Source of the DNA: Paenibacillus xylanexedens
GTDB lineage: Bacteria; Bacillota; Bacilli; Paenibacillales; Paenibacillaceae
DNA length: 64,000 nt
Assembly: GCF_007680605.1 (NCBI RefSeq)
Contig: NZ_VEIO01000002.1
Span: forward strand, 248,001 to 312,000
Direction: 5' to 3'
Positions 44,933 to 53,312 of this stretch are shown here, one piece after another (position 1 is the first letter of the stretch; the number at the start of each line of letters is the position of its first letter). A model generated the notes under the pieces. The model had not been told where the DNA came from. It ran no database searches and saw only the letters and a program-made list of their open reading frames with translations. The position numbers and the translations under genes were made by a program.

Positions 44933-46963
44933 TTACAGATATTCGTTGAACCACTGGGCGATATGCTCTAAACGTCGTACCCTTAGATGTGGATTACCGG
45001 AGCGAGATAGTTCATGGTTTGCCCCAGGGAAACGAACGAGCCGGGTGGTCTGCTTGCGTCGTTTCAACGCAACATATAATTGTTCAGCTTGCTCAATGGG
45101 ACAGCGGAGATCCTGTTCGCCGTGAAGAATAAGCAGTGGTGTTTGCACATTGCCAACATAAGCAAGCGGAGAATGTTTCCACAGTTTTTCCGTGTCCTCC
45201 CATGCATTACCGCCAATCTGATCTTCCGTAAAGAAATACCCGATATCACTGACGCCGTAGAACGACAACCAGTTGCAGATGGAACGCTGGGTAACCGCGG
45301 CTTTGAAGCGGTCCGTATGTCCCACGATCCAGTTTGTCATGAACCCGCCATAGCTGCCGCCGGTTACGCCCAATCTGGATGGGTCAATGAATGCATAATG
45401 GGACAAAGCATAGTCCACAGACTCCATCAGGTCTCGGTAATCCCCTCCGCCGTAATCTTCCCGACACGCATTCACGAATTGTTGTCCATATCCCAGCCCT
45501 CCACGCGGATTGATATACATAACAGCATAGCCCTGAGCAACAAGGAGCTGGAACTCATGCATAAAAGTAAAACCATACATCATATGCGGGCCGCCATGAA
45601 TTTCAAGAATCGTCGGAACCTTGACACCCTCAACGACACCGTGAGGTTTCATGATCCAACCTTGAAGTTGCAGCCCATCCGAGGAGCCAAACCAGAAGGT
45701 TTCCGGCGTACTAAGCCAAATATCCTCTTCTAGTTGCGGGTTACTGTTCGTGAGACGGATAGGCCGGGTTCCGGGGTCTCCCGGTTGTTCGTACAGATAC
45801 AAGTCACCGGGCTGTTGCGTATTCGCAACAGCCGCGACGATCTGGCCCTGCGCCAGCTCCGCAAACTGATAGATCTCGCACTCATCTGGCAAAAGGTAAT
45901 CAGCACCGCTTCCATCTAATGCAAATCTAGCGATACGCACGCTGCCATGTATCGTAGCTAGACACAGAATGGAAGAGCCATCCTGTGAATATAGCGGACC
46001 TGTCGTGACGAGGTGGGAGCGCATATCACCAACAAGGCTGTGGTTCAACTGTACATCCCAATCTGCACTCAGGCATTTAGGTGTTCCACCCGATATCGGG
46101 AGTGTATACAGCTTCACTAGGGTAGCATTGCCGTAAGAGCGGTCACTGGCGAGCAGGGCGATTGATTGCGCGTCAGGTGCATAATTAAGCCGATAGAAGG
46201 TATATCCTTCCGGGGTTAATTGCTGTATGTCTGACCCATCAGGGCTCGCTGTATACACATGATTGGTCAACGTAAAGTCGCTATGATCCGCGCCCTCTTC
46301 AGGCATTTCGGTGATCCAGGCGATACGTTTTCCATCCGGAGACCAGGCATAATCCCCGATATCATAGTGACCTGTCGTTACAGGTATAGCCTCTGCGCTG
46401 ATTGGCGCGATAATATAGAGATGGGAACGTCTTCCATTCCATATCCCGCCGCCATCAGATTTCATGCGAATTCGGTCCACGATGATTTCTTGAGGCAGTG
46501 AACTTTCTTTGTTATCTTCGCCGCTATCTTCCGCGGACGCTGTATCCGGTTTCTCATCTATATTTGCATTCATTTCCACAGAAGACTTTACAAGCAGAGT
46601 CCCGCCATCCGGTGCCCATAAGAAGGAACTGACGCCATGTTGCAGGTGGCTGATCTGTTGCGCTTCTCCGCCATCCGAAGCCATGAGCCATATCTGGGAT
46701 TTTCCATGCACTTCGCGTATAAAAGCGAGCTGTGTCCCATCCGGTGACCAAGCTGGGGAATGATCATTTTCTCCGGAAGTGAACGGTCTGTCCTTCCGGC
46801 TATGCAGATGAAGTAGTCTTAGGTGTGAGTGGTAACCATCATGTTTTTCATTCACTTGCCGACTAACATACACCAGATGTCCGCCTTGGGGAGACGGGAC
46901 TGGATCGTTAACCCATGTAAGCTGGTACAAATCTTCCGATGTCATGCCACGTTGCTCGTTCAT
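44933..46963 (-). CDS. S9-family prolyl oligopeptidase-like peptidase
   Basis: ATG at 46963 chosen for GGGAGG upstream. 676 aa. N-terminal seven-bladed WD40-like beta-propeller (repeats such as HSPAWSPDGTQLAFIRE and YAWSPDGKRIAWITE, to about residue 400), then an alpha/beta hydrolase domain with nucleophile Ser in VTGGSYGGFMTNW, Asp in LILHGEQDLRCPIEQ and His in GANHELSRSG. An acylaminoacyl-peptidase-like enzyme cutting short peptides in the cytoplasm; no signal peptide. Confidence 0.94.
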   Translation of the reverse strand: MNEQRGMTSEDLYQLTWVNDPVPSPQGGHLVYVSRQVNEKHDGYHSHLRLLHLHSRKDRPFTSGENDHSPAWSPDGTQLAFIREVHGKSQIWLMASDGGEAQQISHLQHGVSSFLWAPDGGTLLVKSSVEMNANIDEKPDTASAEDSGEDNKESSLPQEIIVDRIRMKSDGGGIWNGRRSHLYIIAPISAEAIPVTTGHYDIGDYAWSPDGKRIAWITEMPEEGADHSDFTLTNHVYTASPDGSDIQQLTPEGYTFYRLNYAPDAQSIALLASDRSYGNATLVKLYTLPISGGTPKCLSADWDVQLNHSLVGDMRSHLVTTGPLYSQDGSSILCLATIHGSVRIARFALDGSGADYLLPDECEIYQFAELAQGQIVAAVANTQQPGDLYLYEQPGDPGTRPIRLTNSNPQLEEDIWLSTPETFWFGSSDGLQLQGWIMKPHGVVEGVKVPTILEIHGGPHMMYGFTFMHEFQLLVAQGYAVMYINPRGGLGYGQQFVNACREDYGGGDYRDLMESVDYALSHYAFIDPSRLGVTGGSYGGFMTNWIVGHTDRFKAAVTQRSICNWLSFYGVSDIGYFFTEDQIGGNAWEDTEKLWKHSPLAYVGNVQTPLLILHGEQDLRCPIEQAEQLYVALKRRKQTTRLVRFPGANHELSRSGNPHLRVRRLEHIAQWFNEYL

Positions 46964-47195
46964 CGCTTGTCCTCCCACATATTCAGATTGGATAATTTCC
47001 TAAGCTTTCCATTTATATTAACGGAAAGACAAGTACAGGACAACAACCTCCCGAATGGAAAGACGTTAAGTTTTTTTTACAAGGAAGGAATAAACGCAGA
47101 GGAAATGTTTAGGATTAGCCCGAATGGTTTAATGTACAATGCTATTCCTGTTTTGAACTGCACATGATTTAGTCACAAGGAGGAGGAAGTTACGC

Positions 47196-47756
47196 TTGAA
47201 TACATCTTATGAACAGCATGTGGAATATCCGAGCAGGAAACGAATGGCCTGGATTACGGCAGGGGCAGCGCTTTTTGTGAGTGCCGGATTCTTTCTGATG
47301 TTTGACCGATCTTCAGGTGCAGGTGCTTCCATCATATCCAGTGTTCTTGGTCTGTTATCTGTCCTCTTCTTTGGCATATGTTTCTTCTACAGCCTGGTAA
47401 AGATGATCCGAAAAGAACCTTCCTTTGTCATCAATGAACAGGGGTTTGTCGATTCTTCTTCTTATACCTCAGGCGGGGCAGTAGCCTGGAGGGAAATTGA
47501 ACATATGTTTATGTACGAGCTGATGGGGCAAAAAATGATTGGGGTTAAACTGCAGGATGAGAAAGCATTTATGGAGCGTCATAACGGGATGAAGCGCAAG
47601 CTGATGACGGCAAATAGCCATATGGTGGATGCAACCATCAGTATTGCGCAAAGCAGTATCACTTTGCCGATCGACGAACTGTATCTTATGATGATGAATC
47701 ATTGGCAGCATGGTAAGGGAGGCAGCATACATGTTTTGAACAGGAGGAAGCAATAA
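47196..47756 (+). CDS. Small membrane protein of the STM3941/PH-like type
   Basis: 186 aa from a TTG preceded by AAGGAGGAGG. Two membrane helices (about residues 19-38 and 47-68) and a soluble C-terminal domain with PSFVINEQGFVDSSSYTSGGAVAWREIEHMFMY, a layout resembling STM3941-family proteins with a bacterial PH-like fold. Function unknown. Confidence 0.65.
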   Translation: MNTSYEQHVEYPSRKRMAWITAGAALFVSAGFFLMFDRSSGAGASIISSVLGLLSVLFFGICFFYSLVKMIRKEPSFVINEQGFVDSSSYTSGGAVAWREIEHMFMYELMGQKMIGVKLQDEKAFMERHNGMKRKLMTANSHMVDATISIAQSSITLPIDELYLMMMNHWQHGKGGSIHVLNRRKQ

Positions 47757-47822
47757 AGAGTTGGGGAAATAGGCCTCCTAATCCGTAATAGCCTTTTTCA
47801 ATTAACATATAAGCTTAGAGGG

Positions 47823-47848
47823 CAGGTCTTTGAGACCTGTTTTTTTTA
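47823..47848 (+). terminator. Terminator after the PH-like gene
   Basis: CAGGTCT / AGACCTG with a 3-base loop, then eight T. Confidence 0.9.
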
Positions 47849-47944
47849 TTGCGCTCGGATGATGCTTCAAAACGGGCTTTACAATACTAAATCACTAGTG
47901 TACTATGTAACTAACACACCAATACAGAAAGGAGCGAAAACATC

Positions 47945-48340
47945 GTGCCTATCGAATTTGATAATAATTTACCGATCTATCTGCAGATCATGCAATACAT
48001 CAAACGTCAGATTGTAACCGGAGCCCTCAAGGCAGGGGATAAAATTCCTTCGGTTCGTGAACTGGCTGCCGAATTGCAGATTAATCCAAATACAGTACAA
48101 CGTACGTTCCAGGAGCTGGAGCGTGAAGAAGTCGTTGAAACGAAGCGGGGCTTGGGCAGATATGTGACAAGTGAGGAGAGGAAGATCATGATGATCAAGA
48201 AAGAAATGGCCGGCGAATTGCTGGATCGTTTCCTGACCGGGATGCAAGAGCTTGGAATCGAAGAGCAGGATATTGTGTCCATCGTGACGGACGCTTTGGC
48301 AGAAGGTAGTCAGGGGAAAGGGGAGAAGACACATGAGTAA
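47945..48340 (+). CDS. YtrA-subfamily GntR regulator
   Basis: 131 aa from GTG 47945, with AAAGGAGCG upstream. Winged helix (PIYLQIMQYIKRQIVTGALKAGDKIPSVRELAAELQINPNTVQRTFQELEREEVVE) and a short helical tail. It overlaps the ATPase gene by 8 bases, as in the first GntR operon at 36.7 kb; the two regulators are clearly paralogous. A loose TAGT-N10-ACTA motif upstream (in the stretch 47893-47915) may be its operator. Confidence 0.92.
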   Translation: MPIEFDNNLPIYLQIMQYIKRQIVTGALKAGDKIPSVRELAAELQINPNTVQRTFQELEREEVVETKRGLGRYVTSEERKIMMIKKEMAGELLDRFLTGMQELGIEEQDIVSIVTDALAEGSQGKGEKTHE

Positions 48341-49031
48341 CATTCTTGAACTTAATCAGGTCAACAAGACATATGGGCGTAAACAGGCGTTGCACAATGT
48401 CTCCCTGAATATTGCTCCAGGACGAATTGTAGGGCTCCTAGGCAGCAACGGAAGTGGAAAGAGTACACTGATGAAGCTGGTCGCAGGTTTGCTGCATCCC
48501 GCTAGCGGTAGCATTCAGGTTACAGGTAAGGCGATTGGACTGGAGACGAAGTCATTCGTTTCATTCATGCCAGATCGTCCGTTAACGGAAAAGTGGATGA
48601 AGGTGCGTGATGCGATCGCGTACTACCGTGACTTTTATGCCGATTTTGATGAAGAAAAGGCACGGGAGATGCTGGAGTTTATGAATCTAGCAGCGGATGA
48701 GCGTGTTAGTCATTTGTCCAAAGGTATGAATGAACGGCTGCAGTTAACACTGGCATTGTCTCGCAAGGCACGGTTATATTTGCTGGATGAGCCGATCGGC
48801 GGCGTTGACCCGGTAGCCAGAGACAAAATTCTGGATGCGATCGTTAAATTTTACGACGAAGACAGCAGCCTGATTATTTCCACACATCTGGTAAATGATA
48901 TTGAACGCATTTTTGATGAAGTGGTCTTTATTCGGGAAGGCAAGGTAGTTATGCATGAGGAAGTCGAGACCATCAGGCTGAAGCATGGAAAGAGTGTAGA
49001 TGAGATGTTCAAGGAGGTCTATGCAGAATGA
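48333..49031 (+). CDS. ABC transporter ATPase (GntR-linked)
   Basis: 232 aa. Walker A GSNGSGKST (about residues 36-44), signature LSKGMNERLQLTLALS, Walker B LYLLDEPIGGVDP, switch His in IISTHLVND. The LSKGM signature is the same kind of variant as in the other GntR operon. The stop overlaps the permease ATG (4 bases). Confidence 0.93.
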   Translation: MSNILELNQVNKTYGRKQALHNVSLNIAPGRIVGLLGSNGSGKSTLMKLVAGLLHPASGSIQVTGKAIGLETKSFVSFMPDRPLTEKWMKVRDAIAYYRDFYADFDEEKAREMLEFMNLAADERVSHLSKGMNERLQLTLALSRKARLYLLDEPIGGVDPVARDKILDAIVKFYDEDSSLIISTHLVNDIERIFDEVVFIREGKVVMHEEVETIRLKHGKSVDEMFKEVYAE

Positions 49032-49771
49032 TGACATTGTTGAAGTATGATTTTAGAAGAAGCTGGAATACCCTGCTGGCAGGGTTAGCCATCCTGATTA
49101 TTGTTCAACTGGGTCTGATGATTTTTGTGTCATCCGGTATCACTGCAAATGTGCTAGGCATCATGGCATATGTCGGAGCAGGAGCAGCCATCTATGTGAA
49201 AATGATTAAAACCTATGCGGCCAACATCCGCTCCTACAATCGTCGTCTGATCCCGGTCACGGGTATGTCTCATGTGTTATCACCTATCATTTTTGGTGCG
49301 CTTTGCGGATTGGGCCTGCTGTTGCTTGGTTTCGTCCACATCTGTCTGTATGCCACAATGAAACTAAAGCTGAGTTTGCCAGTGTTTTTTGATGTAACGA
49401 ATTTAAGTATTCCAGAACTCATGAGTACATTGTTATTTACAGGCTGGATTGTTCTGTTTATGACGATCATGATCTTTTTCTCCATCAGCGTGGCTGGAAC
49501 GTTCCGCTGGAAAACAGGCCCATGGATCGGGATTGTAACGTTCATTGTTCTGATTAACCTGCTTAGCTGGTTGGAAAATGTTATTTTTTCAGGAAAGTTC
49601 AGTCCGAATGATCTGTTTCAGTTCACCGAAGAAAGCACAGGCATCTCATTTTCAGCCAACGGTGTTATATGGGCGGATGGACGGTGGGGGACCACGGTGT
49701 TTGAAATGGCACTTGCTGCGCTTCTCGTATGGGGTATGATTTATATGAACACGAAAAAAGTGGAAGTCTGA
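49028..49771 (+). CDS. ABC-2-type permease of the second GntR operon
   Basis: 247 aa, six predicted membrane helices (for example TLLAGLAILIIVQLGLMIFVSSG; VLFMTIMIFFSISVAGTF). No soluble domain, unlike the larger permease of the first operon. It likely exports or guards against an envelope-active compound. Substrate unknown. A short gap follows without a strong terminator. Confidence 0.82.
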   Translation: MMTLLKYDFRRSWNTLLAGLAILIIVQLGLMIFVSSGITANVLGIMAYVGAGAAIYVKMIKTYAANIRSYNRRLIPVTGMSHVLSPIIFGALCGLGLLLLGFVHICLYATMKLKLSLPVFFDVTNLSIPELMSTLLFTGWIVLFMTIMIFFSISVAGTFRWKTGPWIGIVTFIVLINLLSWLENVIFSGKFSPNDLFQFTEESTGISFSANGVIWADGRWGTTVFEMALAALLVWGMIYMNTKKVEV

Positions 49772-49977
49772 TCCCTTCTTTAGCAAAAGAAAACAAGATG
49801 GATATAACGGGTGGCGGAGCTGCTCGTTTTTTCTTTTGGCAGAAATGATGGGATATATGCACCCTATTCCAGTTTGAATACGTAAATTTATGTATAATAA
49901 CTGCGAATGGGTAATTGAAGATGGATTCGCCTGATGAGCCTCTTTAGACATTACAACATCGGGAAGGGGAGAGCGAT

Positions 49978-50478
49978 ATGCAATTGTACTTCAGAGATAA
50001 CTTTTTCAACGCCGGATATACTGAAATTTTGAATGCCGATCAGGAGCGGGCAGGACACCTGGATTTGAAAAGTGTATTTGGATCATCACTTGATGTATCG
50101 GATGAAAATGGTCTGGTCTGCAGCGGCAAATTCCGCATGTTGACCAATCGCTGGGACGTGACCGCATCAGATGGCACACATCTGGGGTTGCTGAGAGCAA
50201 GATTCAGCTTTTTTAGCAAAAAGTATGAGTACGATGCGGGCTCACGTGGCATCTATGATGTATCTGCCCCGGCATTTTCGCAGGAATATGATGTAACTGA
50301 CGGGGCGGGCCGTGTCGTAGTAAGCTTCCGCCGTACCAGTGGTTGGTTTAGCTCAGGGGCATTTGTGCTGGATAATCAGTCAGAGCATCTAGACACGTAT
50401 GAGTTGGTTGCTGTGGTCATGGGCGTGCACGCCATTAACAAAAGACGAAGAGCAGCCAGTAGTAGCAGTGCTACGTAG
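49978..50478 (+). CDS. LURP-one/tubby-like domain protein
   Basis: 166 aa, all beta-like pattern with repeated short strands (MQLYFRDNFFNAGYTEILNADQERAGHLDLKSVFGSSLDVSD; GKFRMLTNRWDVTASDG), resembling LURP-one-related (tubby C-like) proteins. Recognition is from pattern only. GGGAAGGGGAGAGCG precedes the ATG. Stands alone before a terminator. Confidence 0.5.
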   Translation: MQLYFRDNFFNAGYTEILNADQERAGHLDLKSVFGSSLDVSDENGLVCSGKFRMLTNRWDVTASDGTHLGLLRARFSFFSKKYEYDAGSRGIYDVSAPAFSQEYDVTDGAGRVVVSFRRTSGWFSSGAFVLDNQSEHLDTYELVAVVMGVHAINKRRRAASSSSAT

Positions 50479-50489
50479 ATCGGAAATTA

Positions 50490-50576
50490 AGGACGAAATG
50501 AAGTGATTGATCTGCTCCAAACCGAAGGAGTAACGGTCAGGTCAATCGCATCCTAATCGCATTTCGTCCTTTTTGC
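50490..50576. terminator. Bidirectional terminator
   Basis: AGGACGAAATG (50490-50500) with CATTTCGTCCT (50560-50570), inner TGATTGA/TCAATCG pairing, then TTTTTG on plus and TTAATTT on minus. It separates the LURP-like gene and the convergent WYL regulators. Confidence 0.8.
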
Positions 50577-50647
50577 TGTATATCTTTCATCATATCGGAT
50601 GAAATTGCCTAGTTGTTGAGCCAATTGTTTTAGAGCTACTTTCTATG

Positions 50648-51490
50648 CTAATCACCTTGCGCAGCCGTTTCATGGCCCAGCTGTTTGGACTCGGAGTCCG
50701 CATATCGTGCCAGTACCTTGGCAGCAGTCTCGGACATGCGCTCCTGCAGAGCCGAATGATCGATGATGCGAACACGTTTACCGAGAAAACGCATCTTGGA
50801 CAACACGTAATCGACCTCGTTTCGCGGAACCGTCAGCAGAATACGGTATACATGGTTCGCTTCGTTATATTTAACCTCTCTCTCAAAGCAGGAGAAGGCA
50901 TAGAGAATACGGGACAACTCCGCATTGAACTCAGGTAAAACCTCGATCGTGATCGTCGTTTTACGTTTCTCCGTGATCAGGGCGATGCTCGCTTTGTAGC
51001 GTGATGCGGCCTCCGGTTTAATGGACCTGCTCTCCAGCTTGGTGATGCTATGCAGCTTGGTGGACATTAACCTTGCAAAGTGAGGGGCATACCAGAGCAC
51101 ATACCATTCCTTTTTGACCATGGAATATTCCAGCTTATACGGGAACCCGAACTGCTCCTGGCTTGTGCGTCCGCTACGGATACGACCAATCATTTGAAAC
51201 CCCTCACCGTTCAGGATCATCTGCCGTAACGGCCTCAGCAGGGGATGAGAGACACTGCTCTCTTCACTTTTTGCTTTTTCCGTGAGGTAATCTTGCAGAT
51301 TCAAGTGCTTTTCCCCGTCCAGCATATGGTTTAATTTGGTCAACGTTGTCGGGTTTAGCGCTTCTTGTGCAGCCGGATGTTCGATCATCATACGGAGCCA
51401 GGCTCGTTCCTGCGAAGTCCAGGTGAACAGTCCGGTTTCATTCAGTCTCGTCATGATCTGGTAGTTGAACATCTTCTCGAACAGGTTCAT
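50648..51490 (-). CDS. WYL-domain regulator, second of tandem pair (no evident HTH)
   Basis: ATG at 51490 preferred for AAGGAG about 11 bases upstream; a TTG at 51520 is the alternative. 280 aa. A WYL-type domain at about residues 110-170 (QMIGRIRSGRTSQEQFGFPYKLEYSMVKKEWYVLWYAPHFARL) and a C-terminal WCX-like region. No helix-turn-helix is obvious at the N-terminus. It overlaps the first WYL gene by 53 bases. Paired WYL regulators such as PafB/PafC work as a heterodimer, and the same is plausible here. They are divergent from the RNA-repair operon and are its likely regulators. Confidence 0.8.
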   Translation of the reverse strand: MNLFEKMFNYQIMTRLNETGLFTWTSQERAWLRMMIEHPAAQEALNPTTLTKLNHMLDGEKHLNLQDYLTEKAKSEESSVSHPLLRPLRQMILNGEGFQMIGRIRSGRTSQEQFGFPYKLEYSMVKKEWYVLWYAPHFARLMSTKLHSITKLESRSIKPEAASRYKASIALITEKRKTTITIEVLPEFNAELSRILYAFSCFEREVKYNEANHVYRILLTVPRNEVDYVLSKMRFLGKRVRIIDHSALQERMSETAAKVLARYADSESKQLGHETAAQGD

Positions 51491-52793
51491 AATACGCCGC
51501 AATCTCCTTCCATTCTTCAATCATTTCCTCACGCAGCTTACGCGGAGCCAGAATCTCACAGCTTGAGCCAAAACTGCGTAGCCAAGGTTTGATCTCTGTT
51601 GTACCGTTGACCTGAATCTCATACAAAAAGCTATGATCCGTTTCGGGTGTAATGGTTCCCCATTGTCCCTGCAGCCGGACGCGATCCAGAATAAAGTTGC
51701 GCTGACCATCTCCCGGGTGGAAAAAGCGTGCTTGCACCGTCACGGTGCGGCCTGTATCAACAAGCCAGCTGTACCGGCTGATGTCGGCCCATTCTCTTTT
51801 CAAAGCCAGCATATGCTCTTCTTCAATAGGTTGAAGCTCCTCCAGCTGGGTAATGCCCTCCATACGAAACTTCACGAATCTCCGCCGACTCTGATAACCG
51901 ATGACATACCAGCGCCCGTACTGGTGATCATAAACGACTTCAATCGGGATGATCCGATTGGTGCTTCCGCCAGCTTCGCGTTCGAATTTCGGGTTCGTAT
52001 TTTGCGAGCTGTAGCTGGACGGTTTCTTCGGCGAAAAATACTGGAACTGCACTCGTTTGCGTTGCCGAATTGCCCCAAGCAGGGGGTACAGATGAGCCTC
52101 GTCCAGAATGCGTGAATAATAATGATACTTATAAATATATGGCTCCGTCGCTTCTTCTTGCGGATAACTGGCTTTAATTACTTTTTTCATACTATCCCGC
52201 AATAGATATCCTTGCACCGATGGAACCTGTGTGTTCGCCATCATATCAACGAAGTCGTATAACTCCAGCTGTTCTTCCGGGGTGAGCCGTGTCAGCACGT
52301 CCTGCTGTAACGAATAACGATAAGGACGTCCGCCCGGCTCTTTACGAACGACACCCACTTCCTCCAAATACTTCAGATCCGAACGGATTGTTTTCTCATC
52401 CGGCAGGGCCAGTTCTTCCGGCAAATCGGCGCAGCAGGCATCCAGTAATTCCATCGCGGTCAGCGCGGAGTCTTGAAGGGTATGTAATATGACGGACAAG
52501 CGCTCCACTTCGGTTTCTTTCATGGATTTGGCGCGAAAAAGAAATAGTAGCAGCGGCTCGGCAGACTCGCCGTACTGGAAACGGGCAAGGTCGGTCATCT
52601 CTGAGCCCATTTCACTGTCTGTGTGCTGATCGGTCAGGCTCTGGCGAATGTCACGCAGCTTGCGCTGTGTTTTATCAAAGGTATGTACAGAAATGCCAAG
52701 TCGTTTGGCATACTGCTGACGGTTATATGCGCCACTGGTCAGAGACAGCATTCGCAGAAACTGAATCTCTTTATCAAAGCTTTCTTTAGCCAT
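51438..52793 (-). CDS. WYL-domain transcription regulator with N-terminal HTH, first of tandem pair
   Basis: ATG at 52793 follows AGGAGTGAGAGCT. 451 aa. N-terminal winged helix (FLRMLSLTSGAYNRQQYAKRLGISVHTFDKTQRKLRDI), a second helical region, then the WYL domain at about residues 255-330 (IRQRKRVQFQYFSPKKP; IPIEVVYDHQYGRWYVIGYQSRRRFVKFRMEGI) and a WCX tail. WYL domains sense nucleic-acid or nucleotide ligands in stress and defence systems. Divergent to the Y RNA and rsr operon. Confidence 0.9.
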   Translation of the reverse strand: MAKESFDKEIQFLRMLSLTSGAYNRQQYAKRLGISVHTFDKTQRKLRDIRQSLTDQHTDSEMGSEMTDLARFQYGESAEPLLLFLFRAKSMKETEVERLSVILHTLQDSALTAMELLDACCADLPEELALPDEKTIRSDLKYLEEVGVVRKEPGGRPYRYSLQQDVLTRLTPEEQLELYDFVDMMANTQVPSVQGYLLRDSMKKVIKASYPQEEATEPYIYKYHYYSRILDEAHLYPLLGAIRQRKRVQFQYFSPKKPSSYSSQNTNPKFEREAGGSTNRIIPIEVVYDHQYGRWYVIGYQSRRRFVKFRMEGITQLEELQPIEEEHMLALKREWADISRYSWLVDTGRTVTVQARFFHPGDGQRNFILDRVRLQGQWGTITPETDHSFLYEIQVNGTTEIKPWLRSFGSSCEILAPRKLREEMIEEWKEIAAYYEPVREDVQLPDHDETE

Positions 52794-52924
52794 AGCTCTC
52801 ACTCCTGATTGGACTGTGATCTTTGTATTGTATCAAGATAAACGTCTGCTTTCATGGCAAAGTTGCTATATCTCGCTTAAATCCATGTCATTTCAATTCA
52901 ACTTACTACCATTCACTTCCCTCC

Positions 52925-52939
52925 AAGTTACTGCAACTT
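52925..52939. promoter_or_regulatory. Candidate operator between WYL genes and the Y RNA
   Basis: AAGTT-N5-AACTT inverted repeat set among further CAACTTACT and CAAGTTACT copies (52908-52940). It sits in the shared regulatory gap and may bind the WYL pair. Confidence 0.35.
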
Positions 52940-53046
52940 ACTCTAATTCACGGCAAGTCGCCATACTTTCACCATGTTCGTGGTTGAGGGTTTCCATGCA
53001 TAATAAGGATGTGAAGCGGGGCGGTGAATTAGCTCGGCTGATCTGA

Positions 53047-53179
53047 TTTCCGAGGCGCCTGGGAGGGTTACTTCGACTGTTAATCGACCAGGTCGTTGGT
53101 TCGAATCCAATCGCCGCCGGTTATGGCGGTGTAGCTCAGCGGTAGAGCAGGTAAAACCTTCCCCCTTTTTCCTCGGAAA
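53047..53179 (+). ncRNA. yrlA: Y RNA (YrlA-like) with circularly permuted tRNA mimic
   Basis: Basal stem TTTCCGAGG (53047-53055) pairs perfectly with CCTCGGAAA (53171-53179); after an internal loop, GGGAGGGTT (53061-53069) pairs with AACCTTCCC (53155-53163). Inside lie, in this order: an anticodon-like arm with loop CTGTTAA (53073-53087), a 5-bp T-arm with loop TTCGAAT (53095-53111), a 7-bp acceptor stem CGCCGCC/GGCGGTG closed by GGTTAT (53112-53131), TA, and a D-arm GCTC-AGCGGTA-GAGC (53134-53148). A true tRNA has these in the order acceptor, D, anticodon, T, so this is a permuted mimic. Bacterial YrlA RNAs bind Ro60 and carry such a tRNA-like module. It sits 133 bases upstream of rsr. Ends are approximate. 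Confidence 0.88.
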
Positions 53180-53312
53180 GTTCTATAAGAAACGAAGAAA
53201 CGTTAACCAACAACGTTAGATTCAGAAGCTATTACCCAAAGCGTTTATGAAGATAATCAAATGTATCGCATAGATGAAGCACAGCATTTTACCCGAAGGG
53301 AGGTTACGTGTG

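Noticed and set aside
53073..53148. Ordinary tRNA-Asn gene
   Set aside because: T-arm, acceptor and D-arm are present but in permuted order and no CCA-ready acceptor end exists; it fits a Y RNA mimic instead.
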